Shown piece after piece: positions 14,374 through 21,273 of a stretch of DNA of 28,712 bases. The notes under the pieces are model-generated. The model had not been told where the DNA came from. It saw nothing but the letters and a program-made list of their open reading frames with translations, and searched no databases. The stretch spans positions 1 to 28,712 of the forward strand of contig JBBIHC010000013.1 of assembly GCA_037447235.1 (NCBI GenBank), written 5' to 3'. Both the position numbers and the translations under genes were made by a program. Source of the DNA: JAVZJR01 sp037447235 (GTDB lineage Archaea > Micrarchaeota > Micrarchaeia > Anstonellales > Bilamarchaeaceae). The number at the start of each line of letters is the position of its first letter. Within the stretch, counting starts at the first letter, position 1.

Positions 14374-15111
14374 ATGCCTGGTGAAATCAAAAGAGTGTTT
14401 TTTTATTCGCTTGAATTCTACCTGCAGAAAATTCTGCTCATCGCCCTATTCTCCCTTCCGTTTTTTCTTGCTTTTGCCATACCCCTCCTTGTGCCGGCTC
14501 CGACATATCTGGCAGCCGGCGGGCTTTTCGTGCGTACCGGCAGCCTGCCGGAATTCTCGCTCCCGGACATAGCGCTGACAACATTCGCTTACGCGATTTC
14601 GCTCTTCATAATCGCGGACACCATAGTCAACATAAACATACTCATACGCTCAAGGAGAACGCTGAACGAAACAACAAGCGAGATGATGGATGCCATCAAA
14701 AACCACGTTGCGAAGATATTTGTCCTCTTTACCGCCATTGTCCTGCTGCACCTGTTTTTTAACATCTTCCTGTACGACGTGCCATTCCAGTCAATCGCTT
14801 ATCCGGCATTTTCCTTCATCGTGTCGTTCCTGCTTTTCTTCATACCGCCTGCGATAGTCATTGACAATTCCGATATTGATTCGGCGATAAGCCGTTCTGT
14901 TTATCTTTCCACAAGAAAACCGCGGCTGGTATTTTTTTGGCTGCTGCTGGCGGCATTTCTTCTTTCGGCTTCAAAGCTGTTCGGAGACGTGGTTTTTTCC
15001 GGCGAATACGCCCAGTTTCTGGTGCTCTTGCTCAATTCCGTGGTTTTTCTGCCATTCCTCATCGTGCTCCAGACCGAAATGTACATGGAAAAATATCCGC
15101 TGGCAAGATAG
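14374..15111 (+). CDS. Polytopic membrane protein of unknown function
   Basis: The 245-residue product has about six hydrophobic segments (approximately 20-40, 64-86, 113-133, 141-163, 184-199 and 213-232). Conserved-looking polar features lie between the fourth and fifth (PPAIVIDNSDIDSAISRSVY). That motif recalls archaeal membrane proteins in which an acidic, helix-capping loop precedes a final helix pair, but I cannot name the family. GGTGG (14365-14369) precedes the ATG by four bases. The stop lies directly before the isomerase ribosome binding site, so the two genes are probably co-transcribed. Confidence 0.68.
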   Translation: MPGEIKRVFFYSLEFYLQKILLIALFSLPFFLAFAIPLLVPAPTYLAAGGLFVRTGSLPEFSLPDIALTTFAYAISLFIIADTIVNINILIRSRRTLNETTSEMMDAIKNHVAKIFVLFTAIVLLHLFFNIFLYDVPFQSIAYPAFSFIVSFLLFFIPPAIVIDNSDIDSAISRSVYLSTRKPRLVFFWLLLAAFLLSASKLFGDVVFSGEYAQFLVLLLNSVVFLPFLIVLQTEMYMEKYPLAR

Positions 15112-15120
15112 GTGTTTTTT

Positions 15121-16107
15121 GTGGAAATCAACAGAAGGAAAGCAGACCATATCATGCTATCCCTGAAGGACGACATGCAGTACAGGACAAGAAACGGCTT
15201 TGACTCCTTCGCCCTTATGCACAATGCCCTGCCGGAATGCTCCCTGGACAGCATAGACCTGTCCGCTGAATTCCTTGGGAAAAAAATAAGCGCGCCGTTG
15301 GTGATTACCGCAATAACCGGCGGCCACCCGGGGGCCAAGAAAATGAATGAACAGCTTGCCGAAGCCGCGCAGGAGCATAATATCGCCTTTGAGCTCGGCT
15401 CGCAGCGCGCGATGATGGAACAGCCATCTTCCATTGGGACCTACAAGGTAAGGCATGTTGCCCCGGGCATTCCGCTTGTTGCAAACATAGGCGCAGCCCA
15501 GATAAAAAAATATTCGCGCGAACAGATTGAATTCCTGGTTTCTTCGGTTGAAGCGGATGCCCTTGCCATCCATCTCAACCCCTTGCAGGAGGTAATACAG
15601 GCCGGGGGCGACCGGGACTATTCAGGCGTTCTGGAGTCAATAGGAAAATGCGCGGAATGGCTTGATGCCCCGTTAATCGTCAAAGAAACCGGCGCGGGCA
15701 TAAGCGCAGAAGTTGCGGCAAAGCTTGCAGGGGCGGGGGTTGACTGGATAGATATTGCCGGAGCCAGCGGGACCTCGTGGAGCAAGATAGAATACGCGCG
15801 CAACAGGAACGCGGTTGAAGGTTTTGAAGAATGGGGTATACCGACGCCGGACTGCATAGCCATGTGCAGGGGCATACTGCCGCTCATCGCGAGCGGGGGG
15901 ATAAGAAGCGGGATAGACGCGGCGAAGGCGCTCGCGCTTGGCGCGGATATGGCAGGGGCTGCACAGCCTTTCCTGAAAGCGCTTGTGATGAAACGGCTCA
16001 AAGCCGAGATTGGGAAATGGAAGGAGCAGATGCGCATTACCGCATTCCTTACCGGGAGCAGGAACATAAAAGAGCTCAAAAAGGCAAACTTTTTTAAATT
16101 GTTTTAG
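15121..16107 (+). CDS. fni: Isopentenyl-diphosphate delta-isomerase, type 2 (FMN-dependent)
   Basis: The enzyme interconverts IPP and DMAPP for isoprenoid (archaeal lipid) synthesis, using FMN and NADPH. The 328-residue TIM-barrel product has the signature RKADHI near the N-terminus and ITAITGGHPGAKKMN (FMN loop). It continues with IHLNPLQEVIQAGGDRDY, IVKETGAGIS, DIAGASGTSW and LIASGGIRSG, covering the family motifs in order. Start: GTG at 15121, with AGGTG at 15110-15114; GTG at 15112 is part of the site itself. The last codons contain the TATA box for the next gene. With mevalonate kinase 2.4 kb downstream, it shows a mevalonate-type route. Confidence 0.95.
   Translation: MEINRRKADHIMLSLKDDMQYRTRNGFDSFALMHNALPECSLDSIDLSAEFLGKKISAPLVITAITGGHPGAKKMNEQLAEAAQEHNIAFELGSQRAMMEQPSSIGTYKVRHVAPGIPLVANIGAAQIKKYSREQIEFLVSSVEADALAIHLNPLQEVIQAGGDRDYSGVLESIGKCAEWLDAPLIVKETGAGISAEVAAKLAGAGVDWIDIAGASGTSWSKIEYARNRNAVEGFEEWGIPTPDCIAMCRGILPLIASGGIRSGIDAAKALALGADMAGAAQPFLKALVMKRLKAEIGKWKEQMRITAFLTGSRNIKELKKANFFKLF
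16091..16100 (+). promoter_or_regulatory. TATA box of the RelA/SpoT-like gene, leaderless
   Basis: TTTTTAAATT is centred about 25 bp before the ATG at 16121 and lies inside the 3' end of the isomerase gene. The RelA/SpoT-like gene is therefore probably transcribed separately and without a leader. Confidence 0.5.
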
Positions 16108-16120
16108 AAGGGATATTATT

Positions 16121-17500
16121 ATGAAACAAATTCCAATACAGCCAGATTGCCAGCCGTCAACCCTTAAGGGGAGCAGCATCATAGCCAGAAATTTCTTCAA
16201 AAAACACGGCCAGCTGGTATTATACGAGCACGGAAAACGCGTTTTGGCATACGCAAAAAAAGCCAAGATGGTAAACCCCGGCATAATAAGCAGAAGGGTC
16301 GCCGCTGACAGCGAGACAATGAATCTCCATTATGTCCTGTCACAGGTCATACTTTACCATACGCTGAATACTGAGAACATTGAAAAAAACCTCGGCGCCG
16401 AAAGGCCGCAGCCCCTGCGGCTTGCCAGCGTTTATGCGGAACTGGAGGCTTTCTCAAGGATCATCACGCTCATCAGAAGCGAGAATTTCAACAGCGACAG
16501 CGTCTCAAGGCTGGCTGGATTGCTGGACAACGGGCAGCCGCCAAAAGCGCTGCTTGCGATACTGATAGACCTGGCGCAAACCCACGCTGACTGGGCGACA
16601 ACCGGAAGATTCATCGCAAAAGAAAACCCGGCCGGCTCGCTTTTCCGCCACTATGCGTCAAAAGAAGAAGCGAACCTGACGATGAGGAACATAGCGACCT
16701 TCAGCGAATCGCTGTTCGGCCAGATTGCCGAACTTTTCGGCTATCCTTCTGTTTCCGGAGACATTTTTTTGCAGGCGTATTCAGTAAACCACCCTGCGAT
16801 ATATGACTTTATAGTGAAGTTCAATGAATCGGAGCAAACAAAAAAAAGGCTGAAGTGCACGCAAGCGGTCATGAGAAAACTGAAAAAAATCGTTTCCTGC
16901 ACGCTGAAAAAACTCGAAGTTGACGCAGCCATCCAGCTCCGCGTGTGCAAGCATCTTGGCAAGCAGATGAAAAAACTCGCGTTTAAGATAACTGTCGTGG
17001 AGCCCGGCATAATATTTCCCAACGGACCTGATTCGGAGAAGCAGATGGAAAGGCAAAAAAAGGTGTTTGGCTGGCTGAACCCTTTTGAACTGTTCAACGA
17101 CCTGGTTGCTATGAGGGTCATCATAAACAAAATCAAAGGAAAAAACATGGGTGAACTGCCGGAGGAAGAGCAGGAAGAGATAAGCAAAAACGTGAAAAAC
17201 ATGCTTGACCCGATTGTGAAAATAAATTCCTCCCTAGGCGGCTCACCTGCCATACACGAGCAGTTCCAAGACAAGGACAATGGCTACAAAAGCTGGCATC
17301 TTGACATTGATCCGCGCGACGACAACATGGTAAAATACGAAATCCAGATAAGAACCAGGCGATGGCACGAAATCGCCACTGAAGGCGAAGCCGCGCACTA
17401 TCTTTATGTAAATATGGAGAACAACCGGGAATTCATACACAGGATCAAAAGGGCTTATGACGAAATTGTCAACAAATACAAAAAGCCTGATGCGCACTGA
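16121..17500 (+). CDS. RelA/SpoT-family protein: degenerate HD domain plus (p)ppGpp-synthetase domain
   Basis: The 459-residue product aligns end to end with the catalytic half of bacterial Rel enzymes. The synthetase domain (about 265-430) has a basic ATP-site helix (LRVCKHLGKQMKKL, R274, K277), DLVAMRVI (D327), DNGYKSWH (387-393, Y389, H393) and EIQIRTRRWHEIATEGEAAH (E407). These correspond to the Mg-binding Asp and Glu, the guanine-stacking Tyr and the C-terminal AE-G-AAH block. The N-terminal half (about 30-225) looks like the all-helical hydrolase domain, with ILIDLAQTHADWAT in place of VLIKLADRLHNMRT. Its HD box reads LYHTL instead of LLHD, so hydrolysis is probably lost. There is no TGS or ACT tail. 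It has its own promoter, between the isomerase gene and a tRNA. Whether it makes (p)ppGpp is inference. Confidence 0.85.
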   Translation: MKQIPIQPDCQPSTLKGSSIIARNFFKKHGQLVLYEHGKRVLAYAKKAKMVNPGIISRRVAADSETMNLHYVLSQVILYHTLNTENIEKNLGAERPQPLRLASVYAELEAFSRIITLIRSENFNSDSVSRLAGLLDNGQPPKALLAILIDLAQTHADWATTGRFIAKENPAGSLFRHYASKEEANLTMRNIATFSESLFGQIAELFGYPSVSGDIFLQAYSVNHPAIYDFIVKFNESEQTKKRLKCTQAVMRKLKKIVSCTLKKLEVDAAIQLRVCKHLGKQMKKLAFKITVVEPGIIFPNGPDSEKQMERQKKVFGWLNPFELFNDLVAMRVIINKIKGKNMGELPEEEQEEISKNVKNMLDPIVKINSSLGGSPAIHEQFQDKDNGYKSWHLDIDPRDDNMVKYEIQIRTRRWHEIATEGEAAHYLYVNMENNREFIHRIKRAYDEIVNKYKKPDAH

Positions 17501-17517
17501 GGCGCATTTCCAAAACA

Positions 17518-17620
17518 AGCCCCCGGCGGGAATTGAACCCGCGGCCTCGTGCTTTTCAGATTCTGCCGCCTTCCAGAAATAGATTACCAAGCACGCGCTC
17601 TACCACTGAGCCACAGGGGC
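17518..17620 (-). tRNA. tRNA-Thr(GGU) with a 31-nt intron
   Basis: Read on the minus strand, the gene folds as a full cloverleaf. The 7-bp acceptor GCCCCTG/CGGGGGC has one U-G pair; the D arm is GCTC/GAGC, the anticodon stem CGTGC/GCACG, and the T arm GCGGG-TTCAATT-CCCGC. The loop TTGGTA-A gives anticodon GGU. G1-C72, C2-G71 and discriminator U73 (position 17518) agree with archaeal Thr identity. An intron at 17554-17584 interrupts the gene after position 37. Exon bases UUGG can pair with intron CUGA, leaving bulges UA-A and AA-A, a bulge-helix-bulge for the splicing endonuclease. CCA is not encoded. Confidence 0.93.
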
Positions 17621-17693
17621 TATAATTCAAGATTAAATAAAAGAAATGATTAAAAAGCAATATCACAGACATAAGAGCAAAAATGGTGGCAGT

Positions 17694-18452
17694 ATGCTTG
17701 GGGACGAGGAGCTCATATTCAGCGGAAAATACAGGGATTTTGCTTTTGCGGAAAGATTCGACCTCTCTAAAGCAGGCAGTGGCGATGTTGCGGCGGCGCT
17801 TCTGCACATAAGCGAAAAAATCGAGCAGGCGGGGTACCGGTTTTCCGGAATTGACTACGAAAAGGTTGATGGCCTCGCAAAAAAATTAAACGGAATAAAT
17901 GAAGTTGCGGCCTTCCTGAAAGAAAGCAACCTGAAAAAAAAGCTGGAAGAATGCATGAAGGACAAAAAACTGATGCCTGCCGTGGAAAGTTGCTTTCTTA
18001 ACCTGTTGCTTTCGCGCTCCGGAATAGAAACTAAGCCAAAGTTGCCGCTGAAGCTCAATGCGGAAAAATACGAAGAGGGGGGCAAAATTGTCTTTATTGC
18101 AAAATACCGCGGCTGGCTTGCGATAAAAAAGCTGTCGCTCGCCGAAGTGGAAGCGGACTGGGAAGTTGCCGGAGCGATAGCGGGCGCCAACGCGAGCGCC
18201 GTAAACAAGGCCTTCCAGCTTGCCGAAGCAGGTTATGCGGCAATTGAGGGCGAAGCAAAGAAAATCGCGGCCGGAAAAAGAAAATCGCTTGCGGCTGCTG
18301 CTGAAATAATAGAAAAAACAGCCGGCAATGCCGTGCTGCTGACAAAAGCTCTTGAGAATCTTGGTTATTACACATATCTGACGCCCTTGGTGCTTATGGA
18401 GGCTTATCCGGACCTCAAGCCGAAAAAGCCGAGAGGCAGGATACCAAGGTGA
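17694..18452 (+). CDS. DUF2666-like archaeal protein with a duplicated domain
   Basis: The 252-residue product contains two related segments. One near the N-terminus (about 6-48) begins ELIFSGKYRDFAFAERFDLS, and one in the middle (about 131-175) begins KIVFIAKYRGWLAIKKLSLA; each is followed by an Ala-rich helix. This F-x-(A/G)-K-Y-(R/K) plus helix layout resembles the archaeal DUF2666 family as I remember it; function unknown. It ends in a basic tail KPKKPRGRIPR. The ATG at 17694 is chosen for GGTGG (17685-17689) four bases upstream; an upstream ATG at 17646 has none. Its stop overlaps AGGTGA, the site for the mevalonate kinase gene, so the two are likely co-transcribed. Confidence 0.65.
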   Translation: MLGDEELIFSGKYRDFAFAERFDLSKAGSGDVAAALLHISEKIEQAGYRFSGIDYEKVDGLAKKLNGINEVAAFLKESNLKKKLEECMKDKKLMPAVESCFLNLLLSRSGIETKPKLPLKLNAEKYEEGGKIVFIAKYRGWLAIKKLSLAEVEADWEVAGAIAGANASAVNKAFQLAEAGYAAIEGEAKKIAAGKRKSLAAAAEIIEKTAGNAVLLTKALENLGYYTYLTPLVLMEAYPDLKPKKPRGRIPR

Positions 18453-18459
18453 GAGAAAT

Positions 18460-19362
18460 ATGAAAAAAATAAAAGGAGAAGGCAATGGAAAAATCATTAT
18501 TTTTGGGGAGCATTTCGTGGTGCATGGCGCGCCTGCAATTGCGGCGGCGATAGACAACAAGGCGATTGTCGAGATCGAGCCTGCGGAAGAAAACGAAATA
18601 ATAACAAAACAAACGGTAATACCTGAAATGAGCTTAAGAGCGATAGCCGCTATAGAAAGGGCAATGGGCATAAATGAAAAGTTCAAAGTTTATCTAAGCG
18701 GAAACCTTCCCACTCACGGAGGTTTGGGTTCTTCAGCAGCATTCTGTATCGGACTTGTTAAAGCCCTTGCGGCGTATAAGAATATCGAACTTAACAAGGA
18801 GCAGCTGAACACTTTTGCATTTGAAGGCGAAAAAGAATTTCATAGTAACCCTTCTGGCATAGACAATTATATTGCAACTTATGGCGGCGTGATTCTCTTC
18901 AAAAAAGGGAAGGATGCGATAACAAAACAGATCGAAGTAAAAAAACGATTCACATTTGTCGTAGGCTTCACCGGAAAATTGAGCCCCACTGCCAAGATGG
19001 TTGGGGAAGTGGAAAAACTCAAAGAGGATGACGAGGAAAAGTTCAACCAACTTTTGGACGAGGCAGCCCAATTAACTTATAAAGGGGTGACTGCGCTCGA
19101 GAAAGGAAAAGTGGAAGAGGTCGGTACGCTGATGAATGAAAACCAACAGCTGTTACGCGAGATAGGGGTATCTGATGAAAAAAATGACAATATGGTCGAA
19201 CTTATGCTTTCAGCCGGTGCACTTGGAGCCAAATTAACCGGTGGCGGAGGGGGCGGCTGCTGCATCGCGCTCGCGAGGGACCGCGTTGCGGCGATGGGGA
19301 TAGAACGGGCGCTCAAAAAGAACGGCTTTGACTGTTTCACCACGCTCGTGCCAAGCAAGTAG
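18460..19362 (+). CDS. mvk: Mevalonate kinase (GHMP family)
   Basis: The enzyme phosphorylates mevalonate to 5-phosphomevalonate in isoprenoid synthesis. The 300-residue product has GKIIIFGEHFVVHGAPAIA near the N-terminus, NLPTHGGLGSSAAFCIG (GHMP ATP-binding loop), SNPSGIDNYIATYGG (catalytic Asp in GIDN) and LTGGGGGGCCIAL at the C-terminus. This is the full motif set at the usual archaeal length of about 300 residues. The start ATG lies eight bases after the DUF2666-like stop, with AGGTGAG as ribosome binding site. The gene and the 250 bp after it look more A/T-rich than the neighbours, which might reflect different expression or acquisition; this is a visual impression only. Confidence 0.95.
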   Translation: MKKIKGEGNGKIIIFGEHFVVHGAPAIAAAIDNKAIVEIEPAEENEIITKQTVIPEMSLRAIAAIERAMGINEKFKVYLSGNLPTHGGLGSSAAFCIGLVKALAAYKNIELNKEQLNTFAFEGEKEFHSNPSGIDNYIATYGGVILFKKGKDAITKQIEVKKRFTFVVGFTGKLSPTAKMVGEVEKLKEDDEEKFNQLLDEAAQLTYKGVTALEKGKVEEVGTLMNENQQLLREIGVSDEKNDNMVELMLSAGALGAKLTGGGGGGCCIALARDRVAAMGIERALKKNGFDCFTTLVPSK

Positions 19363-19555
19363 GCAGGTACAAATTTAAATTGCTAAATAGAGCATGCTAT
19401 TTCTCAAGAGCAAACTGTTATTTTTGTGCTTGTTTTTGTATTTTTGCTAATATCTATTGGGCAAAAAAATGTGAAGAGTGGTGTAAAAAAACTAAGTCTT
19501 GTAATCTGGAAATAATCAAACATTCTATTAAGGGATGAAACCGTCTCTTCGTCAA

Positions 19556-19572
19556 TTTTTGCTTCGCAAAAA
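19556..19572. repeat. Small hairpin in the 250-bp gap after mevalonate kinase
   Basis: The intergenic stretch 19363-19612 is A/T-rich and holds no convincing gene. TTTTTGC-TTC-GCAAAAA forms a seven-bp stem with a three-base loop upstream of the A/T-rich promoter element near 19588-19600 that serves the beta-CASP gene. It may be the end signal of the mvk transcript. Confidence 0.4.
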
Positions 19573-19612
19573 CTGTTGCACAAGAGCAAATAATTAAAAT
19601 AATTAAGTTGTA

Positions 19613-20527
19613 ATGGACTGTATGCGACTGGTGCACCTTGATGAAGAGATAGGCCTCGACAGCCCTGCCCCTCTGTCGTTCGTTTCCCATGCCCACAGCG
19701 ACCATCTTGCCGGTGCAAGGGCGGAAAGGGTGCTTGCGAGCAGGGAGACGCTTGAGCTTGCCGGGCTTGAAAAACAGTGCGCGAACATCCCTGGAGCGCG
19801 GCTGGCTGATGCCGGGCACATACTTGGCGCAAGACAGCTTGTGCTCGAGAACACGGAAAAAATCGTATATACCGGCGATTTCTCGCTCAAGCCGAACATA
19901 TTCGGCTTCCGTGCCAGCATTGAGGAATGCGACCGGCTGATAATGGAATCCACGTATTTTTCTCCGGAATACCGGTTTGAGGACCCATTTTCGGTCTACG
20001 ATGAAATAAAAAAATGGATGGACGAAAACGAGGAGAAAAATGTTGTCATAGGCGCGTATGAACTTGGAAAGGCGCAAGACATAATAAGGGTCCTGAACGA
20101 ATACTGCGGAATAGCGCCGATAGTTACTGAAAAAACGGACAGATTTTGCCGCATATATGAGTCTTTCGGTTTCAAGCTGGACCGCATTAAGGTAGAAAGT
20201 GAAGAAGCGGCAGAGGCGATGGAGCACGGCTTTGTTGCGGTTGTGCCGCCGCGGATCGCAAAAAGGACATTTGCCAAAAAACTTGAGGATGCCTTCGGCA
20301 GGAAAGCTGCAAGTGCGATCGCAACCGGCTGGGCGCTTAAATTCAGATATAACGCCGACAGGGCTTTCGCGCTGAGCAACCACGCAGACTTTGATGACCT
20401 GGCGTTCTACATCGAGCAGAGCGGCGCTTCCAGCGTGGAGTTTTTTGACAACAACGCGCTTGCCGCCAATATGCTCAGCAGAATAAAGGCAAAAGAAGGA
20501 ATGCTGCGGATAAAACAAACGATTTAA
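19613..20527 (+). CDS. Metallo-beta-lactamase/beta-CASP nuclease (YSH1/CPSF-like)
   Basis: Proteins of this class cut or trim RNA (CPSF, RNase J) or DNA. The 304-residue product has SHAHSDH (25-31, motif 2), DAGHILGA (66-73), YTGDFS (86-91) and a MESTY block (111-115), followed by a beta-CASP-like insertion. A late SNHADFDDL acts as the C-terminal metal-ligand motif. It is shorter than archaeal aCPSF1, has no KH domains, and the SNHAD motif is closest to small exonucleases of this fold. An A/T-rich TATA-like element about 20 bp upstream and the absence of a binding site suggest a leaderless ATG at 19613; ATG 19622 is possible. The substrate cannot be decided from sequence. Confidence 0.85.
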   Translation: MDCMRLVHLDEEIGLDSPAPLSFVSHAHSDHLAGARAERVLASRETLELAGLEKQCANIPGARLADAGHILGARQLVLENTEKIVYTGDFSLKPNIFGFRASIEECDRLIMESTYFSPEYRFEDPFSVYDEIKKWMDENEEKNVVIGAYELGKAQDIIRVLNEYCGIAPIVTEKTDRFCRIYESFGFKLDRIKVESEEAAEAMEHGFVAVVPPRIAKRTFAKKLEDAFGRKAASAIATGWALKFRYNADRAFALSNHADFDDLAFYIEQSGASSVEFFDNNALAANMLSRIKAKEGMLRIKQTI

Positions 20528-20529
20528 TA
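20522..20529 (+). promoter_or_regulatory. TATA box of the DUF424 gene, leaderless
   Basis: ATTTAATA is centred about 25 bp before the ATG at 20551 and overlaps the stop codon of the upstream nuclease gene. No ribosome binding site is visible, as expected for a leaderless mRNA. Confidence 0.45.
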
Positions 20530-20550
20530 GACAGCCTGCCAAATAATTTT

Positions 20551-20850
20551 ATGTACCTTAAAATTCACGACGGCAAGGACGGGAAAATAGTGGCCGCTTG
20601 CGACCGGGAGCTGGTAGGGAAGGTGCTGGAGGGCACGAACGGCATCTGCATCGACTTAAGCGCATATCGCGATTTTTATGCCGGTTCGCCCGCAAGCGAA
20701 AGCGAGCTGCTGGCAGCGCTTAAGGATTTTTCCTCGGCAAACCTGGTTGGCAAAAAGGTTGTCGCAGTAGCAGTCAAAAGCGGGATAATAGGCACAAGCA
20801 GCATAAAATATATAAATAGTATACCATATATTCAGATTTACAATATTTAG
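20551..20850 (+). CDS. DUF424 family protein
   Basis: This is a 99-residue conserved archaeal protein of unknown function. It shows the family pattern from the start: MYLKIHDGKDGKIVAACDRE, a central DLSAYRDFYAG segment, SSANLVGKKVVAVAVKSGII, and a closing SIPYIQIYNI. DUF424 proteins are found across archaea, often near translation or RNA genes; here the neighbours are a beta-CASP nuclease and an ACT-domain protein. The 3' end carries the TATA box of the next gene. Confidence 0.85.
   Translation: MYLKIHDGKDGKIVAACDRELVGKVLEGTNGICIDLSAYRDFYAGSPASESELLAALKDFSSANLVGKKVVAVAVKSGIIGTSSIKYINSIPYIQIYNI
20808..20818 (+). promoter_or_regulatory. TATA box for the double-ACT gene
   Basis: The A/T-rich element AATATATAAAT lies inside the 3' end of the DUF424 gene. 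It predicts a start near 20839, a leader of about 27 nt and a GGGGGAGG ribosome binding site at 20854-20861. Confidence 0.45.
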
Positions 20851-20865
20851 TTCGGGGGAGGCAAT

Positions 20866-21273
20866 ATGAAAACCTTGACAATTGTGGCAGACGACAAAGT
20901 AGGGCTTCTGGCAGACATATCTTACATTCTCGGAAAGGCAAAGATAAACATAGAGAACATAAGCGTGGATGTGGTGGGCGGAAAGGCAATAATAACCATC
21001 GGCGTCTCTGACAAGGAAAGGACAAAAAGCATCCTTGAGGCGGCAAATTACAAGGTCAATGACGTCGAGAGCATTGTGGTAAAGCTTCAGGACAAGCCAG
21101 GGGAACTGGGCAAAATAACGAATTTGCTTGCAAAAGAAGGCATAAACATAACCAACGTGCATATGATAACAAAGGATGGGAAAAACACAATAATAGCCTT
21201 GATAGTGGACAAACCAAGAAAAGCAGAGCTGCTGCTGAAGGACTACATGCTCGTGCCCGAGGAAGTCTACTGA
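20866..21273 (+). CDS. Protein of two tandem ACT domains
   Basis: ACT domains bind amino acids or other small ligands and usually regulate enzymes. This 135-residue protein consists of two: residues 1-66 (MKTLTIVADDKVGLLADISY) and 68-135 (VVKLQDKPGELGKITNLLAK). Each begins with the beta strand plus D-K-x-G-x-L loop typical of ligand sites and lacks any catalytic domain. Stand-alone double-ACT proteins occur in archaea and usually act as small regulators. The site GGGGGAGG (20854-20861) precedes the ATG by four bases. Its 3' end overlaps the convergent NFACT gene by seven bases. Confidence 0.88.
   Translation: MKTLTIVADDKVGLLADISYILGKAKINIENISVDVVGGKAIITIGVSDKERTKSILEAANYKVNDVESIVVKLQDKPGELGKITNLLAKEGINITNVHMITKDGKNTIIALIVDKPRKAELLLKDYMLVPEEVY

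Noticed and set aside
19394..19450. Eighteen-codon hydrophobic frame (MLFLKSKLLFLCLFLYFC) after mevalonate kinase
   Set aside because: It has no ribosome binding site and the nearest A/T-rich element is at the wrong distance. Its composition is what T-rich DNA gives by chance.
18460..19612. Mevalonate kinase region as a transferred segment
   Set aside because: It looks more A/T-rich by eye, but the ribosome binding site, gene spacing and archaeal family motifs fit its neighbours, and no mobile element or repeat borders it.
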